A stretch of 38,741 bases of DNA from Ezakiella peruensis (GTDB lineage: Bacteria > Bacillota > Clostridia > Tissierellales > Peptoniphilaceae). The first letter of the stretch is position 1. Each line of letters opens with the position of its first letter. The DNA lies in NCBI RefSeq assembly GCF_900215725.1, contig NZ_LT962469.1, positions 334,068 to 372,808 of the forward strand, read 5' to 3'. A program made the translations under genes and the position numbers. Under the pieces are notes generated by a model that was not told the DNA's origin, did not search any database, and saw only the letters and a list, made by a program, of their open reading frames with translations. Positions 23,994 to 31,378 of the stretch are shown here, one piece after another.

Positions 23994-24514
23994 AGAAGAT
24001 TAATGTAAATTTTGAAGTAGTAGAGATGATGATTTTCTTTTGGTCAAGCGTAGCTGAGCGTGAAAAGGTTGCAGAGCCTTATATTATTTCAGTTGCTGAC
24101 AGAGACGAGATGAAACTCATATATGACGCAGACTTTGATGACCAAGCGGTCAGACGTGTCCTATCAGCTATTTCAAACAGAGAATTATTAAACGGCGGAT
24201 CAGCCAAAGAAAAGAGATTTTGGAACAACAATATGTGGATGATGGAAGACCTTGGCGTTATGCAAGCCATGATCGACCCAATGAAAAAACTTTCCTTTGA
24301 AGGAGAGCTCGCAGACATCACCACCAAGTCTGGTGCTGAAGAAGTCGACCTAATCTTTGTTCCAGGTACAACCGAAATATACACAATCAAAGACAATAAA
24401 TTAATCGTAAACTTTTTCAAAATTGCAGTCGATATTTTCGGCGGCACAGGAGAGGTTACTTTTAATGAAAAACCATTCAAAGAAGGCATCCTAGAAGCCA
24501 TCAAAGAAATATAA
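23990..24514 (+). CDS. Conserved-looking protein of unknown function
   Basis: 174 residues, soluble, with no signal peptide or membrane helix. The start is TTG at 23990, supported by AAGGAGG eight bases before it and by a 4-nt overlap with the cvfB stop; no ATG gives a better reading. The N-terminal third is helical (VEMMIFFWSSVAEREKVAEPY), the middle carries KEKRFWNNNMWMMEDLG, and the C-terminal part looks like a beta-sheet domain with VDLIFVPGTTEIY and FKIAVDIFGG. I do not recognise a family. It is the last gene before a strong terminator, so it belongs to the glutamate operon transcript. Confidence 0.75.
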   Translation: MKKINVNFEVVEMMIFFWSSVAEREKVAEPYIISVADRDEMKLIYDADFDDQAVRRVLSAISNRELLNGGSAKEKRFWNNNMWMMEDLGVMQAMIDPMKKLSFEGELADITTKSGAEEVDLIFVPGTTEIYTIKDNKLIVNFFKIAVDIFGGTGEVTFNEKPFKEGILEAIKEI

Positions 24515-24517
24515 TTT

Positions 24518-24546
24518 ATAGAGCCATTAACCTGGCTCTATTTTTT
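24518..24546 (+). terminator. Terminator of the glutamate-fermentation operon
   Basis: ATAGAGCCA (24518-24526), loop TTAACC, TGGCTCTAT (24533-24541), then a T run. A perfect 9-bp stem; it closes the 10-kb transcript. Confidence 0.9.
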
Positions 24547-24572
24547 AAAATAATTTTCGAAGGGAGACTATT

Positions 24573-25829
24573 ATGAGAAAAATTTACCAAGTCGAAGACA
24601 AGGTACCAGCAAAACTCTTGGTGCCTCTATCTATTCAACATACCTTTGCCATGTTTGGGGCATCAGTCCTCGTGCCAATAATCTTTGGCATCAACCCCGG
24701 CATCGTTTTACTTATGAATGGAATCGGAACCCTATTATTTATTTGGATTACCCAGGGCAAGGCTCCAGCTTATTTGGGATCCAGCTTTGCCTTTTTGGCA
24801 CCAGGCACAGCCATCATAGCCCAACAGGGTTTGCAGTACGCCCAAGGCGCCTTTGTAGTCGTGGGAATTATTGGTATGATCATTGCCTTTATAATTAAAA
24901 AATACGGGACCAAATGGATTGACGTCGTCCTGCCACCAGCCGCTATGGGTGCAGTAGTTGCCCTTATCGGTTTTGAACTTGTCGGCCTAACCATCAGGGG
25001 CGGGGCAATCGGCGCAGAAATTTTAACCGAATCAGTAAATGGCAAACACATAGCTGTATTTGCAGTAACACTTTTAACAGCCGTCTTTGGATCAGTTTGC
25101 TTTAAAAAATTCTGGGCAACCATTCCAATTTTGATCGCAATTATCGTGGGCTACATTACAGCAGTCGCTCTGGGCATGGTTGACTTCACACCAGTAGCCG
25201 AAGCTAAATTCTTTACCCTACCTGAATTTCATTTGGCAAAATTTTCTATGGAAGCAGTTATCACAATGCTACCTGTAATTTTGGTTATACTTTCTGAGCA
25301 CATCTCCCACCAAGTTGTAACATCCAATATTGTTGGCAAAGATTTAATTAAAGATCCAGGCCTACACAGGTCAATCTTTGCAGACAACTTTTCAACTGCA
25401 CTTTCAGGACTAATCGGTGGTGTACCAACCACAACTTACGGAGAAAACATCGGCGTTATGGCAATCACTGGCGTATATTCAGTTCAAGTTATTGCAGGAG
25501 CTGCAGTTATTTCAATTATAATGGCCTTTATCGGACCACTCTCTGCCTTCATCTCCACAATTCCTGGCGATGTAATCGGCGGCGTAACATTCCTGCTTTA
25601 CGGTATGATTGGATCGAGCGGACTTAGACTTTTGGTCGACCAAAAAGTTGATTTTTCAAATGCAAAAAATTTAATTCTAACATCAGTAATCTTCACAACC
25701 GGCCTAAGTGGACTTACCATAAAACTGGGAGCCATCAACCTATCAGGTATGGTTCTTGCATCTGTAGTTGCAGTTGTCTTGTCACTTATCTTCCACTTGC
25801 TGGATAAAGTCGGTCTGATCAATAAATAG
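24573..25829 (+). CDS. uraA: Uracil permease (NCS2 family)
   Basis: 418 residues with about 14 hydrophobic segments; a proton-coupled nucleobase importer in the cytoplasmic membrane. The signature GGVPTTTYGENIGVMAIT (about 286-303), with its substrate-binding Glu, matches the UraA/PyrP branch that carries uracil more closely than the xanthine branch. The N-terminal QHTFAMFGASVLVPIIFG is also typical. It starts 27 nt past the operon terminator with GAAGGGAG before the ATG. No clear promoter was found in that short gap, so read-through or a promoter inside the preceding gene is possible. It is first of a three-gene run. Confidence 0.92.
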   Translation: MRKIYQVEDKVPAKLLVPLSIQHTFAMFGASVLVPIIFGINPGIVLLMNGIGTLLFIWITQGKAPAYLGSSFAFLAPGTAIIAQQGLQYAQGAFVVVGIIGMIIAFIIKKYGTKWIDVVLPPAAMGAVVALIGFELVGLTIRGGAIGAEILTESVNGKHIAVFAVTLLTAVFGSVCFKKFWATIPILIAIIVGYITAVALGMVDFTPVAEAKFFTLPEFHLAKFSMEAVITMLPVILVILSEHISHQVVTSNIVGKDLIKDPGLHRSIFADNFSTALSGLIGGVPTTTYGENIGVMAITGVYSVQVIAGAAVISIIMAFIGPLSAFISTIPGDVIGGVTFLLYGMIGSSGLRLLVDQKVDFSNAKNLILTSVIFTTGLSGLTIKLGAINLSGMVLASVVAVVLSLIFHLLDKVGLINK

Positions 25830-25836
25830 GTGGCCC

Positions 25837-26481
25837 ATGGATTTGGTAAATCTATATACCAGGCAGCACGAAAATTCTTTACATGAATTAAATTCCAAGG
25901 GAGTCATGACTAACAAGCAGCTCTATGTTGGTCTTCACATGGGGGATATTGCGCCCTTTTTTTCCCGCAAGTACAATAAATTTGTCGAAATGGCAGAAAA
26001 AATTGTGCCCCGGCCAAACGGGATCGCCTATCCTATCTGGTGCTCGGTCTCCAAGGAAAACTGCCTCAAGCCTGTGGAAAAATCTGTAATTTATTGCTTA
26101 GAAGTTCCCAGCGACCAGGTCATTTATTTTTCATCAATCAAATGGGACTATGTATTAAATAATTTATATATAGGCAAGGACCAGGCTGATGAAGAGGCCT
26201 TTGAAAAGAAAATCAAAGCCCTGGGTTGCAAGGACAAATTCAATTTTATTGACGGCCGCTACAAGGGCATGTACCCAGATATCGAAAGGGAAATTGTCGA
26301 TTCATGGGAGAGGATTTTTGATATAGACGAATGGGACTGCTTCAAAGTCCAGGCCAACCTCTGGCAAATAAAAAAAGAATGGGTCAAGCATATAATCTAC
26401 CCAGGCGATGACTTTTTTGCCATCACCGCTGATATGACAGACGATATGGAAAAACACATTCAAGCTTACAAGGAGAAATAA
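25837..26481 (+). CDS. DUF3841-like protein
   Basis: 214 residues, soluble. The pattern of an N-terminal YTRQHENSL, a central IPYP-like AYPIWCSV block, SVIYCLEVPSDQVIYFSSIKWDYVLNN and a C-terminal WQIKKEWVKHIIYP agrees with the DUF3841 family, whose role is unknown. It begins seven bases after uraA and ends directly against the lipoprotein gene, so the three are one transcription unit. There is no link to uracil use in the sequence itself. Confidence 0.65.
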   Translation: MDLVNLYTRQHENSLHELNSKGVMTNKQLYVGLHMGDIAPFFSRKYNKFVEMAEKIVPRPNGIAYPIWCSVSKENCLKPVEKSVIYCLEVPSDQVIYFSSIKWDYVLNNLYIGKDQADEEAFEKKIKALGCKDKFNFIDGRYKGMYPDIEREIVDSWERIFDIDEWDCFKVQANLWQIKKEWVKHIIYPGDDFFAITADMTDDMEKHIQAYKEK

Positions 26482-27099
26482 ATGAAAAAAGTTTTAGCGA
26501 TAATGCTCGCCTGTGCACTATTGTTCACGGCTTGCAATACAAATAAAATGGCAGACGAATTTAAACGCCTGCCAAAGGATGAGAGATTAGTCTTAGAATT
26601 ATCAACCGAAGATCAATTGAAATTGGTCTCTGAAATTATAAAAGAAGTTGAAAGGGTTGCCACAGCTTCCAAAGAATCAGAATATTATAAAGAAGGCAAG
26701 GTTGATGACAGAGTCATTGAAATGGTTGACGGTGCCCTCCAAGGGGTCAAAGAAGACAAGCAAAATCCTAAAAAAATTTTAGATGGCTTAACTGATGGCA
26801 TGAATCCAAAAGCCACAGTCCAAGACTTCAAAGATACCTTTACCATTTCCAACCACGGAGCTTATGATACCAGAAAGTTCTCAGACCTTTCTTTTGAAGA
26901 GCTCAATGCCTATTATAATGCGGTCATGAATACATTGATAGAAAAAATTACTGAAGACCAAGAGGAAATTGATAAACTAGACAAAACCTTCAGACAAGAG
27001 CTAACCAATAAAGACTACAAAGACCCCCCAGTCTGTGAAGCCGTAGTGAAAATAGCTGAAAAACTCCAGGCTCAGGCTGCAAATTTAGAAGAAAAATAG
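26482..27099 (+). CDS. Predicted lipoprotein, unknown function
   Basis: 205 residues with a lipoprotein signal: two Lys, a hydrophobic core and the lipobox LFTAC with Cys18. The mature part is charged and mostly helical, with no cysteine before CEAVVK near the end. AAGGAG lies within the end of the preceding gene. The C-terminal helices (EKITEDQEEIDKLDKTFRQEL) could form a coiled coil. No family is recognised; location outside the membrane on a lipid anchor is the only firm inference. Confidence 0.75.
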   Translation: MKKVLAIMLACALLFTACNTNKMADEFKRLPKDERLVLELSTEDQLKLVSEIIKEVERVATASKESEYYKEGKVDDRVIEMVDGALQGVKEDKQNPKKILDGLTDGMNPKATVQDFKDTFTISNHGAYDTRKFSDLSFEELNAYYNAVMNTLIEKITEDQEEIDKLDKTFRQELTNKDYKDPPVCEAVVKIAEKLQAQAANLEEK

Positions 27100-27104
27100 A
27101 AAGC

Positions 27105-27141
27105 AAATAGGTGTAGGGTGGAAACCCAGCACCTATTTTTT
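27105..27141 (+). terminator. Terminator of the uraA operon
   Basis: AAATAGGTG (27105-27113) pairs with CACCTATTT (27130-27138), with an inner GGGT/ACCC hairpin (27116-27119 and 27124-27127), and T follows. Confidence 0.85.
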
Positions 27142-27283
27142 GTGGAACAAAACATTCACTCGCTCGGCAATGGATGTGTCGTAACGGCGATCCTGAAATG
27201 GTCGCCACTCGTTCGCCTATGCGGACGAGATTTCTCCTACGGATATTGATAAGAATGTTTGTAGGGTCCACTTTATGTGGACC
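27142..27283 (+). repeat. Intergenic stretch with hairpin copy 3
   Basis: No gene. It holds two small hairpins (GGCGA/TCGCC near 27186-27205, and CTCGT 27208-27212 with ACGAG 27225-27229). Then comes the sequence ATTGATAAGAA that also precedes copies 7 and 9, and the dispersed hairpin GGTCCAC (27265-27271), TTTAT, GTGGACC (27277-27283) with the tail GAAAAGTCCCGCCCGAAA. Confidence 0.75.
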
Positions 27284-27368
27284 GAAAAGTCCCGCCCGAA
27301 ATGAAATGTTTTAAAAAAATTGGCTTGTGTAAATCGTCTTTATCTTTTATATCGCTCTGCGGCTGTAG

Positions 27369-27387
27369 GGGCGACTTTATGTCGCCC
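27369..27387 (+). repeat. Dispersed hairpin copy 4
   Basis: GGGCGAC (27369-27375), TTTAT, GTCGCCC (27381-27387). The flanks from about 27338 to 27412 (ATATCGCTCTGCGGCTGTAG before, CCCGCCCGAAATAAAATATT after) nearly repeat those of copy 6 at 29165. Confidence 0.85.
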
Positions 27388-27425
27388 AAGATTCCCGCCC
27401 GAAATAAAATATTTAAATACGCATG

Positions 27426-27449
27426 AAAAAAGAGACCTTTCGGTCTCTT
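27426..27449 (-). terminator. Terminator of glyS
   Basis: AAGAGACC (27430-27437), TTTC, GGTCTCTT (27442-27449). On the minus strand the stem is followed by a T run. It lies 175 nt past the glyS stop. Confidence 0.75.
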
Positions 27450-27487
27450 GAATTATTATATTTGAATGTGGATTTATGATTCTAATA

Positions 27488-27612
27488 CATATATTTCGTA
27501 GGGAATTTCGATGAGATTCGAAGGGAAAAATTAAATCGGTCATGTAGCGGCCGATTTATTTCGGCCAAACCGATTTAATTTCCTAAGAAAGTCGCAAATT
27601 TAACACGAAATA
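27488..27612 (-). repeat. 3'-flanking element of glyS, with nested hairpin copy 5
   Basis: This stretch shares TTTCGTAGGGAATTTCGATG near the terminator side and a TCGCAAATTTAACACGAAAT block near the gene side with 29558-29750, behind the 2-hydroxyacid dehydrogenase gene. Inside is hairpin copy 5, GGCCGA (27549-27554), TTTATT, TCGGCC (27561-27566), enclosed by a perfect 12-bp inverted repeat, AATTAAATCGGT (27529-27540) with ACCGATTTAATT (27569-27580). Confidence 0.65.
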
Positions 27613-27624
27613 CATTCTCATGAA

Positions 27625-29010
27625 TTAAAATTGCATCCTCTCTTCCACATAATCCCTAACTTCGGAAATCTTGATTCTGATTTGCTCCATAGTATCCCTA
27701 TCTCTTAGGGTGACTGTATCGTCTTCCAGGGTATCGAAGTCAATGGTTAGGCAGAATGGCGTACCGATTTCATCTTCACGGCGGTAGCGTTTGCCAATTG
27801 ATCCCCTTTCGTCGTAGTCGCAGTCAAAGTATTTGACCATTTCCTTGTAGACTTCTTCAGCTTTGTCGGATAATTTCTTGGTCAGCGGTAAAATTGCCAA
27901 CTTATAAGGGGCAATACGTGGGTGGAATTTTAAAACAGTCCTTGTCGTACCGTCTTCCAATTCTTCCTCCCTGTAAGCGTCTGCCAAAAATGCAAGTGTA
28001 ACGCGGTCTGCACCCAATGATGGCTCAACTACATAAGGAATATATTTTTCGTTTGTTTGCGGATCCAGATAATTCATATCCTGGCCAGAGCATTCCATAT
28101 GCTTGGACAAATCGTAGTCAGTCCTGTTGGCAATACCCCAGAGCTCGCCCCAACCAAAGGGGAAGAGGTATTCAATATCTGTGGTTGCCTTTGAATAGAA
28201 GGACAGCTCTTCAGGATCGTGGTCGCGTAGGCGCATCATATCTTCTCTCATACCCAGAGAAGTCAACCAATCCTTGCAGAAGGACCTCCAGTAATCAAAC
28301 CACTCATCATCAGTGCCTGGCTTTACAAAAAATTCCAATTCCATTTGCTCGAATTCACGAGTTCTAAAGGTAAAGTTGCCAGGTGTAATCTCATTTCTAA
28401 AAGACTTACCAATCTGTGCAATACCAAAAGGCACTTGCTTTCTGGAAGTCCTTTGGGCACTCTTGAAGTTTACAAAAATACCTTGGGCAGTTTCCGGTCT
28501 TAAATAAATTTCAGATGCAGACTCCTCGGTAACCCCTTGGAAGGTCTTAAACATCAAATTAAATTGCCTAATCTCTGTGTAATCCAGCTTACCGCACTTT
28601 GGACAGACGATATTGTGGTCTTTGATATAAGTTTCTAGCTCTTCGTTGGTCCAGCCATCTGGATTAATGCCGTCAATATTATTTTCGTGAGCATAATCTT
28701 CAATTAACTTGTCCGCCCTAAAACGAGCCTTACAAGCCTTGCAGTCTATAAGCGGGTCAGAGAAAGATCCCAAGTGGCCGCTGGCTTTCCAAACTTCTGG
28801 ATTCATCAAAATCGCCGCATCAATGCCAACATTGAGTTGACTTTCGCGTACAAACTTTTGCCACCAAGCATTTTTTATATTATTTTTTAAAAGCACTCCC
28901 ACCGGGCCATAGTCCCATGTATTGCTAAGGCCGCCGTAAAGCTCGCTGCCTGCAAAGACAAAGCCCCTATTCTTGGCAAGAGATACAAGTGTGTCCATAG
29001 ATTTTAACAT
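27625..29010 (-). CDS. glyS: Glycyl-tRNA synthetase (homodimeric type)
   Basis: Charges tRNA-Gly with glycine. The 461 residues match the single-chain alpha-2 class II enzyme, as in Staphylococcus, not the two-subunit alpha/beta type. Motif 2 contains [25 protein letters not shown]; motif 3 contains [13 protein letters not shown]. Paired cysteines at 90 and 93 (CKAC) and 136 and 139 (CPKC) can bind zinc. AAGGAGGT precedes the ATG. The transcript leader is only about 25 nt, so no T-box riboswitch is present, unusual for a Bacillota aminoacyl-tRNA synthetase but not rare. Confidence 0.95.
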   Translation of the reverse strand: MLKSMDTLVSLAKNRGFVFAGSELYGGLSNTWDYGPVGVLLKNNIKNAWWQKFVRESQLNVGIDAAILMNPEVWKASGHLGSFSDPLIDCKACKARFRADKLIEDYAHENNIDGINPDGWTNEELETYIKDHNIVCPKCGKLDYTEIRQFNLMFKTFQGVTEESASEIYLRPETAQGIFVNFKSAQRTSRKQVPFGIAQIGKSFRNEITPGNFTFRTREFEQMELEFFVKPGTDDEWFDYWRSFCKDWLTSLGMREDMMRLRDHDPEELSFYSKATTDIEYLFPFGWGELWGIANRTDYDLSKHMECSGQDMNYLDPQTNEKYIPYVVEPSLGADRVTLAFLADAYREEELEDGTTRTVLKFHPRIAPYKLAILPLTKKLSDKAEEVYKEMVKYFDCDYDERGSIGKRYRREDEIGTPFCLTIDFDTLEDDTVTLRDRDTMEQIRIKISEVRDYVEERMQF

Positions 29011-29035
29011 AATACCTCCTTATACATATATATTT

Positions 29036-29064
29036 ATAATACCACAGTAAAGGCCATACTTCAA
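29036..29064 (-). promoter_or_regulatory. glyS promoter
   Basis: Minus strand: TTGAAG (29064-29059), 17 bp, TATTAT (29041-29036) with TGG before it (extended -10). The start codon follows about 25 nt later. Confidence 0.65.
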
Positions 29065-29164
29065 GCACAAAGTGTTGGGGGGATTTTGTTTGATTAAATT
29101 GTTTTGTGCAAATGATTGGATTATATGAATCGTATTGATTTCTTATATCGCTTTGCGGCTGTAG

Positions 29165-29183
29165 GGGCGACTTTATGTCGCCC
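29165..29183 (+). repeat. Dispersed hairpin copy 6
   Basis: GGGCGAC (29165-29171), TTTAT, GTCGCCC (29177-29183), preceded by CGGCTGTAG and followed by CAAGAGTCCCGCCCAAAA. Its context repeats that of copy 4. Confidence 0.85.
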
Positions 29184-29266
29184 AAGAGTCCCGCCCAAAA
29201 TAAAATATTTTAAAAACATCTATAGATATAAATAACAACCTCAAAATTGATAAGAACGTAGGTAGA

Positions 29267-29284
29267 GTCCGATTTATTTCGGAC
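29267..29284 (+). repeat. Dispersed hairpin copy 7
   Basis: GTCCGA (29267-29272), TTTATT, TCGGAC (29279-29284), preceded by GATAAGAACGTAGGTAGA. The upstream ACAACCTCAA block is shared with copy 9. The stem sequence is unlike those of the GGTCCAC and GGGCGAC types, but the loop is kept. Confidence 0.75.
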
Positions 29285-29287
29285 ATA

Positions 29288-29428
29288 TCGGCCGCGCGGG
29301 CTCGATGCCCCGCGGTCGAAGATTATTGACGAATAATTTATGAGGGCTCAATGTTTATAATGATATTAAAATTTATTCAGAACGTAAGTAGGGTCCACTT
29401 TATGTGGACCGAAAAGTCCCGCCCAAAA
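29288..29428 (+). repeat. Composite intergenic repeat, copy B (with hairpin copy 8)
   Basis: Colinear with 221-360. It begins with a GC-rich imperfect hairpin around CTCGATGCCCCGCGGTCGAA, then an A+T-rich spacer with CAATGTTTATA, then TTCAGAACG. Hairpin copy 8 follows: GGTCCAC (29392-29398), TTTAT, GTGGACC (29404-29410), and the tail GAAAAGTCCCGCCCAAAA. Confidence 0.75.
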
Positions 29429-29456
29429 AATTTTTCCTATCCGCCCATTTACACAC

Positions 29457-29480
29457 AAAAAAGAGACCTTTCGGCCTCTT
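29457..29480 (-). terminator. Terminator of the 2-hydroxyacid dehydrogenase gene
   Basis: AAGAGACC (29461-29468), TTTC, GGCCTCTT (29473-29480); on the minus strand the one mismatch becomes a G-U pair and a T run follows. Almost the same as the glyS terminator. It lies 270 nt beyond the stop. Confidence 0.7.
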
Positions 29481-29557
29481 AAATATCATTATACATAATT
29501 TTCTGTTTTCCCACCGATATATTTTCTACCACATAATTTGCTAAGGAATCTCTACCA

Positions 29558-29750
29558 CATAAATTTCGTAGGAAAATTTGATGAATTTTCGTGGTCCAAT
29601 TACTCGTAACATTCAATATACATAATTTGTTAGAAAATTTTGATGAGATTTGGATTGGACGAATTTTTTGCCGACGCAGGTGTGCTGAGTGCACATCGAG
29701 GAGGGAAATAAATTCAGGCCGATTCAAAGATCGCAAAATTAGCAACAAAT
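29558..29750 (-). repeat. 3'-flanking element of the 2-hydroxyacid dehydrogenase gene
   Basis: No gene is supported here. Two imperfect copies of a motif like ATAAATTTCGTAGG plus AAATTTGATGA occur at about 29558-29591 and 29620-29652. A TCGCAAAATTAGCAACAAAT block ends against the stop codon, as in the glyS flank. The two flanks are clearly related but differ in length. Confidence 0.55.
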
Positions 29751-30710
29751 TTAATTGACCTTATTGATGGCTTCGCCACCACTCAACACAAGAATAATAT
29801 TATTCGCTGCAATCATCCCCATCTCCTCTCTCGCCTCTATGGTTGCATTGCCCAGGTGGGGGGAGAGGACTACATTGTCCAGCTTGAGTAATCCCTCTGT
29901 GACGGCCGGTTCAAATTCATAAACGTCCAGGCCTGCACCTGCGATTCTCTTTTCTGCCAAGGCTTTGACCAAGGCTTCTTCATCTATAATCGGACCCCGT
30001 GATGTATTGACCAAATAAGCTGTCTTTTTCATTTTCTTAAAAACATCCCCGTTAAATAAATGGTGGAGTTCTTTTGAATATGATGAGTTAAGCGAAATCA
30101 CATCTGACTTTTCAATTAAATCATCAAAAGAAACATAGGTCGCACCTAATTCTTTTTCTTTTTTCTCATCCAGCCTTGTTCTCGAATGATAAATCACATT
30201 CATCTCAAAGGCCTTGGCCCTCTTGCACACTGCTTGGCCAATCCGACCCATACCAAAAATTCCCAGGGTCTTGCCAGCGACCGATGGCCCTAAACCATAG
30301 GTCGGCTTCCATCCTTTAAAATTTCCTTGGCGCAAAGAATCTTCGCCCCGAGTAATCCCACGCATGACGTCTATGATTAGACCAATGGCAATCTCCGCAG
30401 TCGATTGAGTAGAAAACTTTGCCGGAGCATTGGTCACCACAATATTTTTCTCAGCCGCAGCCTTGATATCAATATTATCAAAACCCGCCCCAAAATTTGC
30501 AATGATTTCTAAATTGTCGCAAGTCTCTATAATCTCCTTGTCGATTTTTTCTGATAATGGAACCAGTAGACCATGAGCATCCTTGGCCCGCTTGATCAAA
30601 TCATCCCTGTCCAAAAAATCCAAGCTATCATTATAATCAATTTCAAAATCCTTTTTGATTTTCTCCACCACAGGCTCAGGCACCTGCATGGTAATTAAAA
30701 CCTTCTTCAT
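29751..30710 (-). CDS. D-isomer-specific 2-hydroxyacid dehydrogenase
   Basis: 319 residues, NAD(P)-dependent reductase of the D-2-hydroxyacid dehydrogenase family. The nucleotide-binding loop is GIFGMGRIG (150-158), the catalytic Arg is Arg238 in NTSRGP, the acidic partner is in LDVYEFEP (about 265) and the catalytic His is His285 in SPHLGNAT. Candidate reactions are glyoxylate, hydroxypyruvate or 2-oxoglutarate reduction. In a glutamate fermenter the last would give 2-hydroxyglutarate, but nothing in the sequence decides it. It is transcribed alone. Confidence 0.88.
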   Translation of the reverse strand: MKKVLITMQVPEPVVEKIKKDFEIDYNDSLDFLDRDDLIKRAKDAHGLLVPLSEKIDKEIIETCDNLEIIANFGAGFDNIDIKAAAEKNIVVTNAPAKFSTQSTAEIAIGLIIDVMRGITRGEDSLRQGNFKGWKPTYGLGPSVAGKTLGIFGMGRIGQAVCKRAKAFEMNVIYHSRTRLDEKKEKELGATYVSFDDLIEKSDVISLNSSYSKELHHLFNGDVFKKMKKTAYLVNTSRGPIIDEEALVKALAEKRIAGAGLDVYEFEPAVTEGLLKLDNVVLSPHLGNATIEAREEMGMIAANNIILVLSGGEAINKVN

Positions 30711-30831
30711 AAAAACCCTCCTTTATCTATCCACTACATACCCAATATGAATAAAAATAAAATGCAAATACGAAAAATCCTATACGGATCAATACAAGTA
30801 ACAACCTCAATATTGATAAGAACGTTTGTAG

Positions 30832-30893
30832 GGTCGACTTTATGTGGACCGAAAAATGCCGATATTCGTCCCTTGTGGACGTGAGGCATTTTT
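30832..30893 (+). repeat. Dispersed hairpin copy 9 fused to a second hairpin
   Basis: GGTCGAC (30832-30838), TTTAT, GTGGACC (30844-30850), with one mismatch in the stem. The usual tail is replaced by another nested hairpin: AAAAATGCC (30852-30860) with GGCATTTTT (30885-30893), and inside it CGTCC (30867-30871) with GGACG (30877-30881). The T run at the end makes it terminator-like. The rest of 30711-31081 shows only A+T-rich sequence with no gene. Confidence 0.7.
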
Positions 30894-31081
30894 GATTTAT
30901 TTGCACAAATTTTTTATAAGGTGAATTATGTAACTCATACCTTTAATTTGTCCACTAACAATTTGTAGTTTTATTGTATATAAAATATTAAGAAAAAATA
31001 ATATTTTTTTATATTCATACAGAAAAACAATTTACAGTAAGTCCTACAAGCAAAAACACCCTTCAAGCACAATATATGCCG

Positions 31082-31098
31082 TTTTTTTTTTTTTTTTT
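31082..31098. repeat. Poly-T tract of 17 bases
   Basis: Seventeen consecutive T end three bases before the -35 of the 1733-residue protein gene. Homopolymers of this length are prone to slippage. Confidence 0.95.
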
Positions 31099-31101
31099 GC
31101 T

Positions 31102-31130
31102 TTGACAAACCCTACATATTGTGCTAGAAT
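31102..31130 (+). promoter_or_regulatory. Promoter of the large secreted protein genes
   Basis: TTGACA (31102-31107), exactly 17 bp, TAGAAT (31125-31130). A near-consensus promoter next to the poly-T tract. Transcription should start near 31137, leaving a leader of about 240 nt. Confidence 0.8.
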
Positions 31131-31378
31131 TAATTTGAGTTAGAATATCTTTCGAATATGAGAATTTTTGTCAAACTTTGCCCATTGCAATATTGTCTTC
31201 TTATTATATAGGTTATATATAGATCATATAGGAAAAGAGGACAAGGTCCAGCATTGATTCTTGTTGAGAGCAGGCTAACCATCAGTATATAGACATTAAC
31301 AGAAGGGCCTAGGTTTAGTAATTGATACAAGCAATATATAGGCATAGCTGTTAAAATTAAAAATGAGAGGAGAAAAAA
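31131..31378 (+). other. Long 5' leader of the 1733-residue protein gene
   Basis: About 240 nt with no convincing reading frame between the promoter and the ATG. It repeats TATATAGG-like motifs several times (about 31204-31232, 31286, 31334). It ends with GAGAGGAG before the start codon. Its length suggests control of translation or mRNA stability; no known riboswitch is recognised. Confidence 0.45.

Noticed and set aside
26990-27543. Short minus-strand frames in the gap after the lipoprotein gene
   Set aside because: They read across terminators and hairpin repeats; no ribosome binding sites.
28981-29064. T-box riboswitch before glyS
   Set aside because: The promoter lies about 25 nt before the start codon, which leaves no room for a T-box.
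29479-29748. 89-codon minus-strand frame behind the dehydrogenase gene
   Set aside because: It runs through the repeat motifs and into the terminator, has low-complexity composition and no ribosome binding site.
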